The notes under the pieces are model-generated. The model worked only from the letters and a program-made list of their open reading frames with translations, made no database searches and was not told the DNA's origin. From NCBI RefSeq assembly GCF_019448085.1, contig NZ_JAGFNZ010000002.1:186001-250000 (forward strand): DNA of 64,000 nucleotides, given 5' to 3'. This document shows positions 1 to 9,488 of the stretch, piece after piece. This DNA comes from Caproiciproducens faecalis (GTDB lineage Bacteria; Bacillota; Clostridia; Oscillospirales; Acutalibacteraceae). A program made the position numbers and the translations under genes. Within the stretch, counting starts at the first letter, position 1. Each line of letters starts with the position of its first letter.

Positions 1-2295
1 CAGATGGCCGAACTGGTCGTTGATCGCCTTGAAGTTATCCACATCGACCATCATCAGCGCATGGACACCGAAGGAGTTTGAAGCCGAAAGATGATCTTCA
101 ATCTGGGACTGTGTTGCCGTCTTGTTGTAAAGGTTCGTCAGCGGGTCGCGCTGCGACTTGTCCATCAGCCTCTGCATTTCCTTTTTCTGGCTGTCGATGT
201 TATAGGCCTTACCGACTGCTTTGCTCGGTTTTCCGTAGGAATCATACATAATCTTGGCTCTCACCCGGTGCCAGACAGGCTGACCCATTTTGGTAATGAA
301 ACGGAACTCGATTTCATGCTCCGTGTTGCCCGTACGGAATTCCTTTAACAGCGACCCAAACTGGGACAGGTCATCCTTGCAGATACTCCGATTCTGTCCG
401 ATGTCTCTAAGGAAATTAGAAATATGCGGATACTGCCCGGTAAGCGCGGTGAAAAGCGGAGAGAAATCCATGCGGTCGGTCACAATATCATACTCAAACA
501 TAATATCGTCCGAGAGATTCTCCGCTATCTGGTAGCGTTCCCGCTCCACTTCCAGCTCTTCCTGTGTCTGCTTGAGCGAGGTGATGTCCGTGTAAACGCA
601 CTGGTAAATCACCTGATTGTTCTGATTGACGGTGTGTGTTCCGCTCAGAGAAACCCAGATGACGCCGCCGTCCTTCTTCACCATGCGAAATTCCGCGGTG
701 ACGGGCCGGTTGTCTTCGATCTGCTTTTTCAGTAGAATCGCAACAAGTTGAGCATCTTCACTGTGGACGTTGCGGATTCCTTCCTCACCCGGAAGAAGCG
801 CATACTCCTCCTTGGTGTACCCTGTCAGCTTATAGAACCCGTCGCTCGCATAGAGAAGTTTCAAATCGCCATCATACAGATACTGCGCAACGCCGCCCGG
901 AATGCTGTTTGCAAGCGTCTGCAGCTGAGTCATGATGTCATTCGCTTTTTTATGGGCCTGTTTGGATTCGGTAATATCCACCACTACCGCATAGAATTCA
1001 CGGTATCCGTTCTCGTGGGTAACGATTTTGGCACGGTTCAGCAGCCAGCGGACGGCCCCTTGCGCTGTAACAATCCGGTACTTCACTTCCGCAAAATTTT
1101 CTTTGGAAATCTGGTGATGGATGCTGTCAATCACCCGGAGCCGATCTTCCTCATACACCATGTTGTAGAAGGAATGGTCGTAGGTGCTGAGGAACTGTTC
1201 CCGGGTATACCCCAGCATCTTCAGCAAGCCGTCGCTCACAAACTGGAATTCCGCGTTTTCATCCGCGCTGAAACGGAACGCGCCGCCGGGCAGGTTGGCA
1301 ACAAAGGTCTCCAGCTCCACCTTGGTGCTCTTCAACTCGTCGTTTTTTGTGCGCAGTTTTTCCCTATTCTTCCGTTCTGACAGAATAATATAGGCCGCAA
1401 GCAGAATCAGTAAAATGGCAAGCCTGACGACCAGCGAAACCGTATAGGTTAGCACTTTATTGGACCTTGACGTAACGGCATTGAGGGAAACCGTTCCGAA
1501 AAGATACCAGTCCCCCGCACCCACAGGCAAATAGGAAACATAGTATTCCCCAAGATTCGTATAGTAATGGAAATTTCCCGCCTGCCCGCTTTTCATAGCC
1601 TCTTTGATCCGGCTGATCGAAGAAGCATCCTTCAGCGCGGGGCTTGTGAGCGAAAAGATATTGTCACCGATATGCTGGGAATCCGGTGAAAGGATAATCG
1701 TACCGTCCCCCTGAATCAGCCAGCTGTTCCCTTTTTCACCGGGAATTTTCGTTTTGATAAACTCGCTGAACGATTTTGCGGGGATGATGGTGCTGACTGT
1801 ACCGACAATCTTCTCTCCGCTGCGAATGGGTACTGCGGCAGCAATGCTGTTGGTTCCGTCCGTTCCGAGCCCCGGCACGACCGCAACAGCCTCCTTGCCG
1901 CTCATCGCCTGCTTAAAACAGGGCCAGCCGCCGATTTGGATTGTCTGCCCGCCCGCAAGATAGCAGGTGCCGTCAGGAAGCCCCACCGCCAGGGTGGAAA
2001 AAGAATCCGTGTCTTTCATTTGGGCAAGTAGTTCTTCCGCAGAGGTTTTGTCCAGTGAAGCCTTATCCGCACCGATTGCCTGAGCCGCCAGTTTCACGGA
2101 TGAAATTGTCTTCTCCAGCTGTGTCTGGATAATCTCAGCGCTATAGCGGGTATTCGAACGCAAATCTTCCTGTACTTCTTCTTCAAAAATTCTATTAAGC
2201 AAAAATGAATATCTGCTGAAACACAGAATCATAAGCCCAACAAAAATAGCAATAACGAAAACAGCTGTTATGGGTGTATTGATTCTTCGTTTCAC
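1..2295 (-). CDS. Membrane diguanylate cyclase with Cache and three PAS domains (3' end cut off)
   Basis: Makes cyclic di-GMP in response to an extracellular signal, if the GGDEF domain is active. Translated from a GTG at 2293-2295 with GGAGG 8 bases upstream. Residues about 9-29 form a first membrane helix, about 30-275 an extracytoplasmic double-Cache-like region, and about 279-303 a second helix. Three PAS/PAC repeats follow (about 308-437, 448-572 and 578-698), each ending in a typical PAC strand pattern (VVVDITE, CVYTDIT, KAYNID). The GGDEF domain begins with DPLTNLYNK near residue 715 and continues to VDVDNFKAINDQFGHL, where the window ends. The GG(D/E)EF signature itself lies outside, so catalytic competence cannot be judged, nor whether an EAL domain follows. 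No partner gene is visible. Confidence 0.9.
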   Translation of the reverse strand, partial: MKRRINTPITAVFVIAIFVGLMILCFSRYSFLLNRIFEEEVQEDLRSNTRYSAEIIQTQLEKTISSVKLAAQAIGADKASLDKTSAEELLAQMKDTDSFSTLAVGLPDGTCYLAGGQTIQIGGWPCFKQAMSGKEAVAVVPGLGTDGTNSIAAAVPIRSGEKIVGTVSTIIPAKSFSEFIKTKIPGEKGNSWLIQGDGTIILSPDSQHIGDNIFSLTSPALKDASSISRIKEAMKSGQAGNFHYYTNLGEYYVSYLPVGAGDWYLFGTVSLNAVTSRSNKVLTYTVSLVVRLAILLILLAAYIILSERKNREKLRTKNDELKSTKVELETFVANLPGGAFRFSADENAEFQFVSDGLLKMLGYTREQFLSTYDHSFYNMVYEEDRLRVIDSIHHQISKENFAEVKYRIVTAQGAVRWLLNRAKIVTHENGYREFYAVVVDITESKQAHKKANDIMTQLQTLANSIPGGVAQYLYDGDLKLLYASDGFYKLTGYTKEEYALLPGEEGIRNVHSEDAQLVAILLKKQIEDNRPVTAEFRMVKKDGGVIWVSLSGTHTVNQNNQVIYQCVYTDITSLKQTQEELEVERERYQIAENLSDDIMFEYDIVTDRMDFSPLFTALTGQYPHISNFLRDIGQNRSICKDDLSQFGSLLKEFRTGNTEHEIEFRFITKMGQPVWHRVRAKIMYDSYGKPSKAVGKAYNIDSQKKEMQRLMDKSQRDPLTNLYNKTATQSQIEDHLSASNSFGVHALMMVDVDNFKAINDQFGHL

Positions 2296-2477
2296 AGAAA
2301 ACTCCTCCAAGATAACGAAATTTCCATTACTTCCCGAGCAGGTTTGCCAAAGATAATTCCTTACTCCTATTTATAATACCATAAAACAATTACAAATCAA
2401 ACCATTTATTTCCATTTATCGGTAAATAATCACAATTTTCGGACTTTTTTGCCAAAATAATTTTGCGATAATAACTT

Positions 2478-5400
2478 TCAAATATTTCTGGTCACAGCCG
2501 GCAGACCATCCTGTTTTGCCAGCTCCAAAACGCTTTGATGGCAGGTAAAAAGAATGATTTGGGAACTTCTGCTTTCCCCGGCGTAGTCCGCAAGGAATTT
2601 CAGCCCCTGTCTGGTCCGTTCATCGTCGTACTGCAGAAAGACATCGTCCAACATCAGCGGCAGCCTAGTTCCTTCCCCGGACAGCAGCTCGGCAACCGCC
2701 AGCCGGAGCGCAAAATACGCCTGATCGACCGTACCGCTGCTCAGGTACTGCCATTCGTGGGAAACCGCGTTTTCCGCATCCTGCACATTAATATCGAAAT
2801 TCTTGGAAACGATGACATTCTGATATTTTCCACCCGTGATGCTGTTGAAAATCTCCGCGGTTTTTTCGTTCAGCAGAGGGCCGAAGCTCTGGCGGATTTC
2901 ATTGAATGCCTCTGTAAGCGTCTCTTTCGCAAGGCTGAGGCACTGATACTCCGACTCCTTCTCCGAAATTTCGCGATTCAGATCCTCCGTTTCCTCCTCC
3001 AGCTCGCTGACGTTTCTTTTCCCCGCAAACCGGTTTTTGATCTCGGCAGCTGTCTGAACCAGATCTTCCCTTGTTTTCTGAAGGCGGTCAAGGCAGTCAG
3101 CGCCAAGGTTCTTCAGCTGTTCCTCCTCCTGCTCGTTCAGAGGCTGAGGCAGGCTGCCCTGACACACACGGAGAATTTCCGCCCGCACTTCCCCCGCTTC
3201 CTGCTCAATCTGCCCAGGGGACTTTCCCTGTCTCTGCTCGGCAAGGTACTCCGACTGACTGTTAATTTTCTGCCGTGCGGACCGGATTTCTTCCATTCCG
3301 TTTTTCAGTTCCTGTACGCTTCCTGCCGCTTCCTCATAAGAGAAAACCGGACGGTACGCGCTTACGAACGAAAGGAAGGCATCCGTCTGTTCCCTAAGGT
3401 TTTCCTGCGCCTGTGCGGCGGCGTCTTTTGCCCGGTTCCGGTTCTCCTGCCGCATTACTTCCCGCGCCTGATAGCTGCGGTACCGCATAAGCTTTTCCTG
3501 AAGCTCCTCCGCCGTACGGCAACCCAGAGCCTGCAGCCGTGTCTGCGCCGCGGCGGCAAGGGCTGCTTCGCGCTCCGTTTCCTCCTTCAATTTTGCCTGA
3601 AGGCTGGAAAGGTCGTCCTGAAGCTGTGCCCTTTCCTCCGGAAGTTCCGACCCAATTTTCCGGACATCATCGGCAAGACCGGCAAGCTTTTCGCCGGTAA
3701 ATCCCAGCCTCAGTTCCAGTTCATTTTTTCTGCGCTCCGCCGCAGTCATCTGCTCCATCGCCATACGGCAGAGTTCTTCCGCCTGTAGGGAGGAGCTCTG
3801 TGCCTGCTCCACTCTGGCAGACGCCGCCTGCCATTCTCCCGCAGCTTGCTCCCAAGCTTTTTTTGCGGTTTCTGTTTCCTGTTCCGCAGTCCTCCGCACA
3901 TTTTCCAAATTGGATTGTGCCGCGTCGGTTTCCGCCTGATCCACAACAGTGGTTGCCACGGTTCTGTTTTTTGCTTTTCCAAAAGCCGCAATGGCCATTA
4001 TTCCGGCAAGAAGAATTCCGGCGAAGCAGACGGGTGTCAAAAGAACGCCCAGTGCGACAGACGCCGCGGCAACCAGAACGGCGCCGACGAGCAACCCCGT
4101 CTTTATTTCATGGCCTGCTTTTTCACTGACCATCACCTGACGGGGAACAGAGGCCTGTTTCAGGCGCTCCTGTGCCATTTCTATTTTCTGCGCGGAAAGA
4201 GCCTGTACACTCTTCCAGTTCTGTTCCGCGGACTGATGCGCCGCATTTGCGCTTTCTCTGCGCTGTCTGGCAAGCTCAAATTCTTTCTTTTTCCGTTCGG
4301 AATCCTCCTGACAGGATAAATAAGACACTCTGGTCTCTTCCAGTTCGCGTGATGCTTCACGGAAATCATTTTCCAGTTCCTGCTTTTGCTGCGTCTGCTC
4401 GTTCAGCGTTTTTTCCGCTTCCGCCAGATCCGACTGCTTTTTCTGTGCTTCGGCGGCGGAACGGATGGCTTCTTTCAGGGTAAGAATCACCTGCTGGGCG
4501 TGTGCACATTCCTTGCCGTAATTTTTAACTTCTTCCAGCACCTCCGGTGATATTTCCTCAACCGGCTCACCGGCGGAAGGGTCTTCCTGCTCCAGCGCGC
4601 GCACGTTCCGGCTCCGCTCTTCCAGAAGCTCGCGCAGGGACTGAATTCGTGCGGTCATTTCTTCCGCATTCTGAATAAACGTGTCGTCAATCGCGGGATT
4701 CCCCGCGGTAAGAAGCCGGGCTTTCTCTTCGTACATCTGTATCTGTGCTTCAAATTCTTTCTGTTTCTGAATGGTTCTGTCCAGATTCTGAAGCTGAACC
4801 AGCTTCTCCTGCAGAGCGGACTGGGACTGATATTTCCGATATTCCTTCTCCAGCGCTTCTTTCTTCTCATTCAGTTCGGCGTACCGGCGCTGCATCTGTT
4901 TTTTCTCTTCCTCGTCCGACAAAGCGGAGGCGCGCTCCTGCGCGAGCTGCTCCAGCTGCTGATAGCCTTTATCCAGTATACCGATTCTGCCGCTTTTGGA
5001 TTTCAGTTCATTCATAGCGGCCTGCAGGCGGGTTTCCACCCGCTTCTGAGACACGCTTTCATCCCCTGTTGAAACCAGATTCAGAAGCCGCTGGGTGATT
5101 TCATCATCCCTGTCCGCGCCGGCCATACTCCCCGCCTGTCCGATAAACACGCTCTTTTCGAACGCTGCGGCACCGATTCCGAAAAAGCGCTGTCCAAGGT
5201 CGGCACTGCCGGAGATCTTTTCCTTTTCCCCCGTCGCCGTGTTCCACAGACTGATTTTATCCGTCGCGTTGGAGGCTCCGAAAAGCCTTTCCAGCCGATA
5301 AACAATCCCGCCGTCCTCAAACGTGATGTACCCGGACATTTTGGCGCCGTCCCAGGGCTGATACTTTTTGCGCGGATTTTTGGAAAGGTCGCTGCTCCTG

Positions 5401-5555
5401 CCCTCCGACCCGTAAAACATCATTTTGAGGAAAGCCATAATCGTGCTTTTGCCGTCTTCGTTATTCCCGTATAAAATATGAAAACCGTCCGCCAAATCCA
5501 GCGTGTATTCCCTCAGCTTGCCGAAATGTCCGATATGAATCTGATTAATTTTCAT
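2478..5555 (-). CDS. yhaN: YhaN-like SMC/SbcC-type AAA ATPase
   Basis: Large ATPase of the SbcC/Rad50-like YhaN group, 1025 aa, probably the ATP-driven partner of a Mre11-like nuclease in DNA end processing. The N-terminal Walker A is GNNEDGKST (about residue 30). The C-terminus carries an ABC-type signature (YLSSGTVDQAY) and a Walker B (LPLMLDDVF). Between them lies a very long Glu/Gln/Lys-rich coiled coil, interrupted near residues 490-535 by two hydrophobic helices (GLLVGAVLVAAASVALG, VCFAGILLAGIMAIAAFG). Such helices are typical of YhaN rather than SbcC and suggest membrane association. No zinc-hook CxxC was noticed. The start codon overlaps the end of the upstream metallophosphoesterase by 11 bases, so the two are translationally coupled. 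Confidence 0.88.
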   Translation of the reverse strand: MKINQIHIGHFGKLREYTLDLADGFHILYGNNEDGKSTIMAFLKMMFYGSEGRSSDLSKNPRKKYQPWDGAKMSGYITFEDGGIVYRLERLFGASNATDKISLWNTATGEKEKISGSADLGQRFFGIGAAAFEKSVFIGQAGSMAGADRDDEITQRLLNLVSTGDESVSQKRVETRLQAAMNELKSKSGRIGILDKGYQQLEQLAQERASALSDEEEKKQMQRRYAELNEKKEALEKEYRKYQSQSALQEKLVQLQNLDRTIQKQKEFEAQIQMYEEKARLLTAGNPAIDDTFIQNAEEMTARIQSLRELLEERSRNVRALEQEDPSAGEPVEEISPEVLEEVKNYGKECAHAQQVILTLKEAIRSAAEAQKKQSDLAEAEKTLNEQTQQKQELENDFREASRELEETRVSYLSCQEDSERKKKEFELARQRRESANAAHQSAEQNWKSVQALSAQKIEMAQERLKQASVPRQVMVSEKAGHEIKTGLLVGAVLVAAASVALGVLLTPVCFAGILLAGIMAIAAFGKAKNRTVATTVVDQAETDAAQSNLENVRRTAEQETETAKKAWEQAAGEWQAASARVEQAQSSSLQAEELCRMAMEQMTAAERRKNELELRLGFTGEKLAGLADDVRKIGSELPEERAQLQDDLSSLQAKLKEETEREAALAAAAQTRLQALGCRTAEELQEKLMRYRSYQAREVMRQENRNRAKDAAAQAQENLREQTDAFLSFVSAYRPVFSYEEAAGSVQELKNGMEEIRSARQKINSQSEYLAEQRQGKSPGQIEQEAGEVRAEILRVCQGSLPQPLNEQEEEQLKNLGADCLDRLQKTREDLVQTAAEIKNRFAGKRNVSELEEETEDLNREISEKESEYQCLSLAKETLTEAFNEIRQSFGPLLNEKTAEIFNSITGGKYQNVIVSKNFDINVQDAENAVSHEWQYLSSGTVDQAYFALRLAVAELLSGEGTRLPLMLDDVFLQYDDERTRQGLKFLADYAGESRSSQIILFTCHQSVLELAKQDGLPAVTRNI

Positions 5556-6684
5556 TGCGCTTCACCTCGCTGTCAAACGCTTTCAGGCCGATGTCAAGCG
5601 CGCGGCGGCACTGTTCCTTTTGCGGTTCTCCTGACGCGGCATTGATTTTTTCCAGCATGCGGCGGACAAAAATTCCCTTTAAGGAGGTTTCCCTGGACAA
5701 AGCGCCCAGATCCGCCTGCAGGTGCGTTTCATCCTTAATTTTGACATAATACAGTTCGTTTTCCAGCCTTGCCGCAACCCCGGTGCAGTCCGGCGAATAG
5801 GAAACGTCCAGAGCACCCTCCAGAATGATTTTATAAAGATTGTCCGCATACGTTTCCCCGAACTGCTGCTGCAGTGTGTGAAGAACGACGGCCGCCGCCT
5901 CATTGTTGGCCGACACCCCGCCGATGTCCACACGCACTTCAAGGTTCTTCCTGCGGCAGACCGGACGGAAAGCAAGTTCCGCCCTGTCCTTCATCACAGT
6001 ACCGATATATACGCCCTTTTCCCCAAGCTCGTCAAAGCCCCGGCCCTCCGGACAGCCGCAGTAGGCGTAAGCGGTTTTACCGCTGTGCAGGATTTCCGTA
6101 CGCATATGGATATGGCCGAGCGCGAGGTAGTCCATCCCGCTGAACCGGATGCGGGACGGGGTAACCGGATTGTAATTGCTGGACTGGTTTTCGGCGACCA
6201 GATCGCCGTGAAGGACACAGATGTTCAGCAGATCATCCTCTGGCGCACCGCTTTCTCCCAGCAGAGGTTCCGTAACATAAGTCCCGGTAAATCCGGCGCC
6301 CCATACCCGCACGCCCTTGCCGGGCAGCTCAAAGCAGTCGAAGCCGGACTGGAAAATATGTACGTTTTCCGGCCAGTCCTGGTCGGCATACGGAGAGTCC
6401 AGCGAAACATAGTCGTGATTTCCCGGAGCGATGGCAACCGCTGTTTCCGGAATTTCAGACAGCGCTTTTTTCACCGACCGAACCACCACGGAATCCGGGC
6501 CGGTGCTTTCAAAAAAATCCCCGGCAATCAGAAGCAGTTCCACATTTTCTTTTCTGCAGATGGAGACGATCCCGTCAAACGTCATCAGCATTTCTTCTCT
6601 GCGCTGCCCCGCCTTGCTCCCCAGTGAGGAAAGCTCCGCGCCAAGATGCAGGTCGGCACAGTGCAGTATTTTTATCTTATTCAT
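5545..6684 (-). CDS. yhaO: YhaO-like metallophosphoesterase (Mre11/SbcD family)
   Basis: Calcineurin-like DNA exonuclease family, 379 aa. Phosphoesterase motifs are in order: LHCADLHLG (D-x-H), LLIAGDFFES (GD), APGNHDYVS (GNHD), CVLHGDL and ALGHIHMR (GH-x-H). The C-terminal part (about 280-379) has the helical capping region that contacts the SbcC-like partner. It is first in a two-gene operon with the YhaN-like ATPase and overlaps it by 11 bases. Known members of the family are Mn-dependent nucleases. The substrate here is inferred from the family only. Confidence 0.88.
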   Translation of the reverse strand: MNKIKILHCADLHLGAELSSLGSKAGQRREEMLMTFDGIVSICRKENVELLLIAGDFFESTGPDSVVVRSVKKALSEIPETAVAIAPGNHDYVSLDSPYADQDWPENVHIFQSGFDCFELPGKGVRVWGAGFTGTYVTEPLLGESGAPEDDLLNICVLHGDLVAENQSSNYNPVTPSRIRFSGMDYLALGHIHMRTEILHSGKTAYAYCGCPEGRGFDELGEKGVYIGTVMKDRAELAFRPVCRRKNLEVRVDIGGVSANNEAAAVVLHTLQQQFGETYADNLYKIILEGALDVSYSPDCTGVAARLENELYYVKIKDETHLQADLGALSRETSLKGIFVRRMLEKINAASGEPQKEQCRRALDIGLKAFDSEVKRNEN

Positions 6685-6803
6685 TCCTTCACGCCCCCGG
6701 AATTTCGTTTCCTTATTATTGTTTTCATTATATCAAAATCAGGGAGGTAAATCAATTGCCGCGCGCAGTCACTAGTGGAACAGCCGCGCCCTTCAAGCAA
6801 CAG

Positions 6804-6838
6804 AAAAAAGCCGCCCGGGTCACTTCCCGGACGGCTTT
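6804..6838 (-). terminator. Rho-independent terminator of hsp20
   Basis: On the minus strand the arms AAGCCGTCCGGG and CCCGGGCGGCTT enclose a 6-base loop and are followed by TTTTTT. It starts about 11 bases past the hsp20 stop codon. Confidence 0.85.
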
Positions 6839-6849
6839 GGCCGTTACTA

Positions 6850-7275
6850 TTATTGGATTTCAATCCTGCGGCTTTCAGGCACTACACTTTCCAGCTTCGG
6901 CATACTGAGCTCCAGAATTCCGTCCTTGTACTCCGCGGAGATTTCATTGCACTTGATATTGGAAATATCAAAGCTGCGGGAGAACGAACCGTACCTGCGC
7001 TCCCTGCGAATGTAATTATCATTTTTCTCCTCGGTTTCATCCTTGTGCTCCGCGCTGACGGTCAGCCTGTCGCCCTCAATATCAATTTTGATATCTTCTT
7101 TCTTAAAGCCCGGCAGCTCCGCTTTCAGCAAATACTTGTCACCATTGTCGATCACATCGGTACGGAAGGAGGAAAGCCCCTGCGATATATCGCCGAAGAA
7201 GTTTTTCTCCATGTTATCAAAATAGTTGAACAAGTTGTTTTCCCTGCGTCCAAACGGCATCAAATCAAACATCAT
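6850..7275 (-). CDS. Hsp20/alpha-crystallin small heat shock protein
   Basis: ATP-independent holdase chaperone of 141 aa from the chosen ATG at 7275, which has GGAGG 5 bases upstream (a second ATG follows at once). The alpha-crystallin domain covers about residues 35-135, with the strand motif LLKAELPGFKKEDIKIDIEGD and a C-terminal GILELSMPK. The tail ends in an I-x-I-like IEIQ, which normally docks into neighbouring subunits. The N-terminal region (MPFGRRENNLFNYFDNMEKNFF) is typical of clostridial Hsp18. It is a single-gene unit with its own terminator. A perfect CIRCE element 114 bases upstream implies HrcA repression and heat induction. Confidence 0.95.
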   Translation of the reverse strand: MMFDLMPFGRRENNLFNYFDNMEKNFFGDISQGLSSFRTDVIDNGDKYLLKAELPGFKKEDIKIDIEGDRLTVSAEHKDETEEKNDNYIRRERRYGSFSRSFDISNIKCNEISAEYKDGILELSMPKLESVVPESRRIEIQ

Positions 7276-7388
7276 AAAAACCTCCAAATATTTATTTGTT
7301 TCGGGGAGCCTTTGCTTCCCTTGACAATTATTACTATATCCGAAGATTATGAAAAATCATCATATAAATTATGACGGATTTATTAATT

Positions 7389-7415
7389 TTAGCACTCCTT
7401 AATTTCGAGTGCTAA
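7389..7415 (-). promoter_or_regulatory. CIRCE element (HrcA operator)
   Basis: Exact inverted repeat TTAGCACTC, 9-base spacer, GAGTGCTAA, the canonical HrcA binding site. It lies upstream of hsp20 (minus strand). I could not assign convincing -35/-10 boxes around it. The remaining 7276-7522 stretch is AT-rich and contains no gene. Confidence 0.95.
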
Positions 7416-7522
7416 AAAAATTTTTAAAAACCGCATCGGAATGGCAATATGGCGGCTTCCATCAAAAACAAAATTCGGCCTCCGGACGATGAGGAATCGA
7501 CCCGGAGACCGGAAAAACGGAA

Positions 7523-7870
7523 TCATTCAGGCTGAGGAAATACGACTGTCAGGAACATTTTGAACGGTTGGGAAGCATAAACCGCATGCGGAACTTTTGC
7601 GGGCATGATGATGGTCTGCCCCGCCTTCAGGACATGCTTTTCGGAGCCGATGGTAATTTCGCCTTCGCCGTCCAAAGCAGTGACCATGGCGTCGCCGTTC
7701 GACTCATGGGAGCTGATTTCCTCCCCCTGATCGAACGCAAACAGCGTCAGGCTGACCGCGGGATTTTGCGCCAGCGTTTTGCTGACTACCTGACCCTGCT
7801 GATAGGTTACCAGCTCCGCCAGATTCAGCGCAGTGGAAAAATCAATATTTTTGATGTAGTTCTTTTGCAT
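7523..7870 (-). CDS. Small cupin-domain protein
   Basis: Single-domain cupin of 115 aa. The beta-barrel motifs are visible: GEEISSHESNGDAMVTALDGEGEI (motif 1, with metal-binding-type His and Glu) and AGQTIIMPAKVPHAVYA (motif 2, with a His). It is last in the minus-strand set ferredoxin-hcp-cupin, only 12 bases after hcp, so it is probably cotranscribed and may serve nitrosative or redox stress. Small cupins next to hcp recur in clostridia, but no activity can be read from the sequence. Confidence 0.85.
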   Translation of the reverse strand: MQKNYIKNIDFSTALNLAELVTYQQGQVVSKTLAQNPAVSLTLFAFDQGEEISSHESNGDAMVTALDGEGEITIGSEKHVLKAGQTIIMPAKVPHAVYASQPFKMFLTVVFPQPE

Positions 7871-7882
7871 ATGGCTTTCCTC

Positions 7883-9469
7883 CTATTTCAGCATAGCCGC
7901 CAGATCCTGCTCGGGTGTGGTAATCGGCATGATGTTGAATTTTTCTACCAGAATCTTGTAGACATTCGGGGATACAAACGCGGGAAGCGTCGGGCCCAGG
8001 CGGATGTTGGTAATCCCAAGTGACAGCAGGGTCAGCAGGATACAGACCGCTTTCTGCTCATACCAGGAAAGAACGATGGACAGCGGCAGATCGTTGACGC
8101 CGCAGCCGAAGGCTTCCGCAAGGGCGACCGCAACCCTGATGGCGGAGTACGCGTCGTTGCACTGGCCCATATCCATGATGTGCGGCAGTCCGCCGAGCGT
8201 TCCCATATCCATGTCGTTGAAGCGGTATTTGCCGCAGGCGCAGGTCAGAACAACGCTGTCCGGCGGGGTAAGCTCCACGAGCTTGGTGTAATAGTTTCTT
8301 CCCGGCTTTGCGCCGTCGCATCCGCCGATCAGGAAAATATGGCGCAGGGCGCCCGATTTTACCGCGTCAATTACCTTGTCGGCAACCGACAGTACGGTGT
8401 TGTGGGCGAAACCGGTCATCAGCTTTTCACCGCCGTTGATACCGGGCATATGCACGTCCTGCTCATATCCGCCCAGCTCCAGCGCCTTTTCAATCACGAT
8501 GCTGAAGTTCTTTTTCCCGTCGACTTCGCCGATGTGCGGCATTTCGGGGTAACCGACCACCGCGGTCGTGTAAACTCTGTCTGCATAGGACGGCATCGGG
8601 CGCATCAGGCAGTTTGTTGTAAACAGGAACGGAGCGGGAACATTGAGAAATTCCTTCTGCTGGTTCTGCCATGCGGTTCCGAAATTTCCCTTCAGATGTG
8701 AGTATTTTTTCAGTTCGGGATAGCCGTGCGCGGGCAGCATTTCGCCATGAGTATAAATGTTGATGCCCTTGCCCTCTGTCTGCTCCAATAGCTGCTTTAA
8801 GTCGTAAAGGTCATGGCCGGAAACAACAATGAACGGGCCCTTTTCAATCGTATTGGTTACTTCGGTCGGAACAGGGTTGCCATAGGCTTCTGTATTTGCT
8901 TTATCAAGCAGCGCCATGCACTTGAGGTTGATCTGGCCGAACTCCATGACAAGCTCCAGAAGGCGGGCTGCGTCCTGCTCGAAATCAATGGCGGTCAGGC
9001 CCTTATAGAACCACCCGGTCACCTCGTCATCGGTATAACCCAGCACATAGGCGTGGTAAGCGTAGGCTGCCATTCCTCTCATTCCGAGCAGAAGCAGGGA
9101 TTTCAGGGAACGAAGGTCCTCGTCACCGCTCCAAAGCTGCGCCATGTCCAGGTCGTCCGTGCCGCCGCAGTGGGAACTGCAGGCAGTGCAGCCGGGTGCA
9201 AGGGATGCTTTTTCCGCTTTAATCTCATTGGTGAGGGCTTCAATTGCCTCATTGTCAAAATTCACGTTGGTAATGCACATAAACAGGCCGCTCAGAATCA
9301 GTTCATCGGATTTTTTCGTTCTGCCGGAATTCCCCGCCGCTTTGGCAAGGCCGATCAACGCACCGGTCAGTTCATCCTGAAAATCGGCGGTCACGTTGCT
9401 TTTTCCGCAGACCCCCATTGTTGTGCAGCCGGTTCCTCCGGCGGTTTGTTCACACTGAAAACAAAACAT
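7883..9469 (-). CDS. hcp: Hybrid cluster protein (hydroxylamine/NO reductase)
   Basis: 528 aa, the normal length. The N-terminal cysteine motif MFCFQCEQT..GCTTMGVCGK binds the proximal [4Fe-4S] cluster of class I Hcp. Downstream ligands of the hybrid Fe-S-O cluster are recognisable in GHDLYDLKQLLEQTEG, YTHGEMLPAHGYPELKKY, TTNCLMRP, GCDGAKPGRNYYT and TCACGKYRF. Hcp proteins reduce NO (formerly assayed as hydroxylamine) in the cytoplasm. It is cotranscribed with the upstream ferredoxin-like protein (19-base gap), the likely electron donor, and with the downstream cupin. Confidence 0.97.
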   Translation of the reverse strand: MFCFQCEQTAGGTGCTTMGVCGKSNVTADFQDELTGALIGLAKAAGNSGRTKKSDELILSGLFMCITNVNFDNEAIEALTNEIKAEKASLAPGCTACSSHCGGTDDLDMAQLWSGDEDLRSLKSLLLLGMRGMAAYAYHAYVLGYTDDEVTGWFYKGLTAIDFEQDAARLLELVMEFGQINLKCMALLDKANTEAYGNPVPTEVTNTIEKGPFIVVSGHDLYDLKQLLEQTEGKGINIYTHGEMLPAHGYPELKKYSHLKGNFGTAWQNQQKEFLNVPAPFLFTTNCLMRPMPSYADRVYTTAVVGYPEMPHIGEVDGKKNFSIVIEKALELGGYEQDVHMPGINGGEKLMTGFAHNTVLSVADKVIDAVKSGALRHIFLIGGCDGAKPGRNYYTKLVELTPPDSVVLTCACGKYRFNDMDMGTLGGLPHIMDMGQCNDAYSAIRVAVALAEAFGCGVNDLPLSIVLSWYEQKAVCILLTLLSLGITNIRLGPTLPAFVSPNVYKILVEKFNIMPITTPEQDLAAMLK

Positions 9470-9488
9470 TTACAAATTCCTCCTTCAA

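Noticed and set aside
2535-3788. 417-codon plus-strand frame opposite the YhaN gene
   Set aside because: Antisense shadow: its composition (Arg, Leu, Phe, Pro) is typical of the reverse of a coiled-coil gene, and the minus-strand gene has family motifs.
6681-6863. 60-codon minus-strand frame between yhaO and hsp20
   Set aside because: It overlaps the hsp20 3' end and its terminator and lacks any recognisable protein or ribosome binding site.
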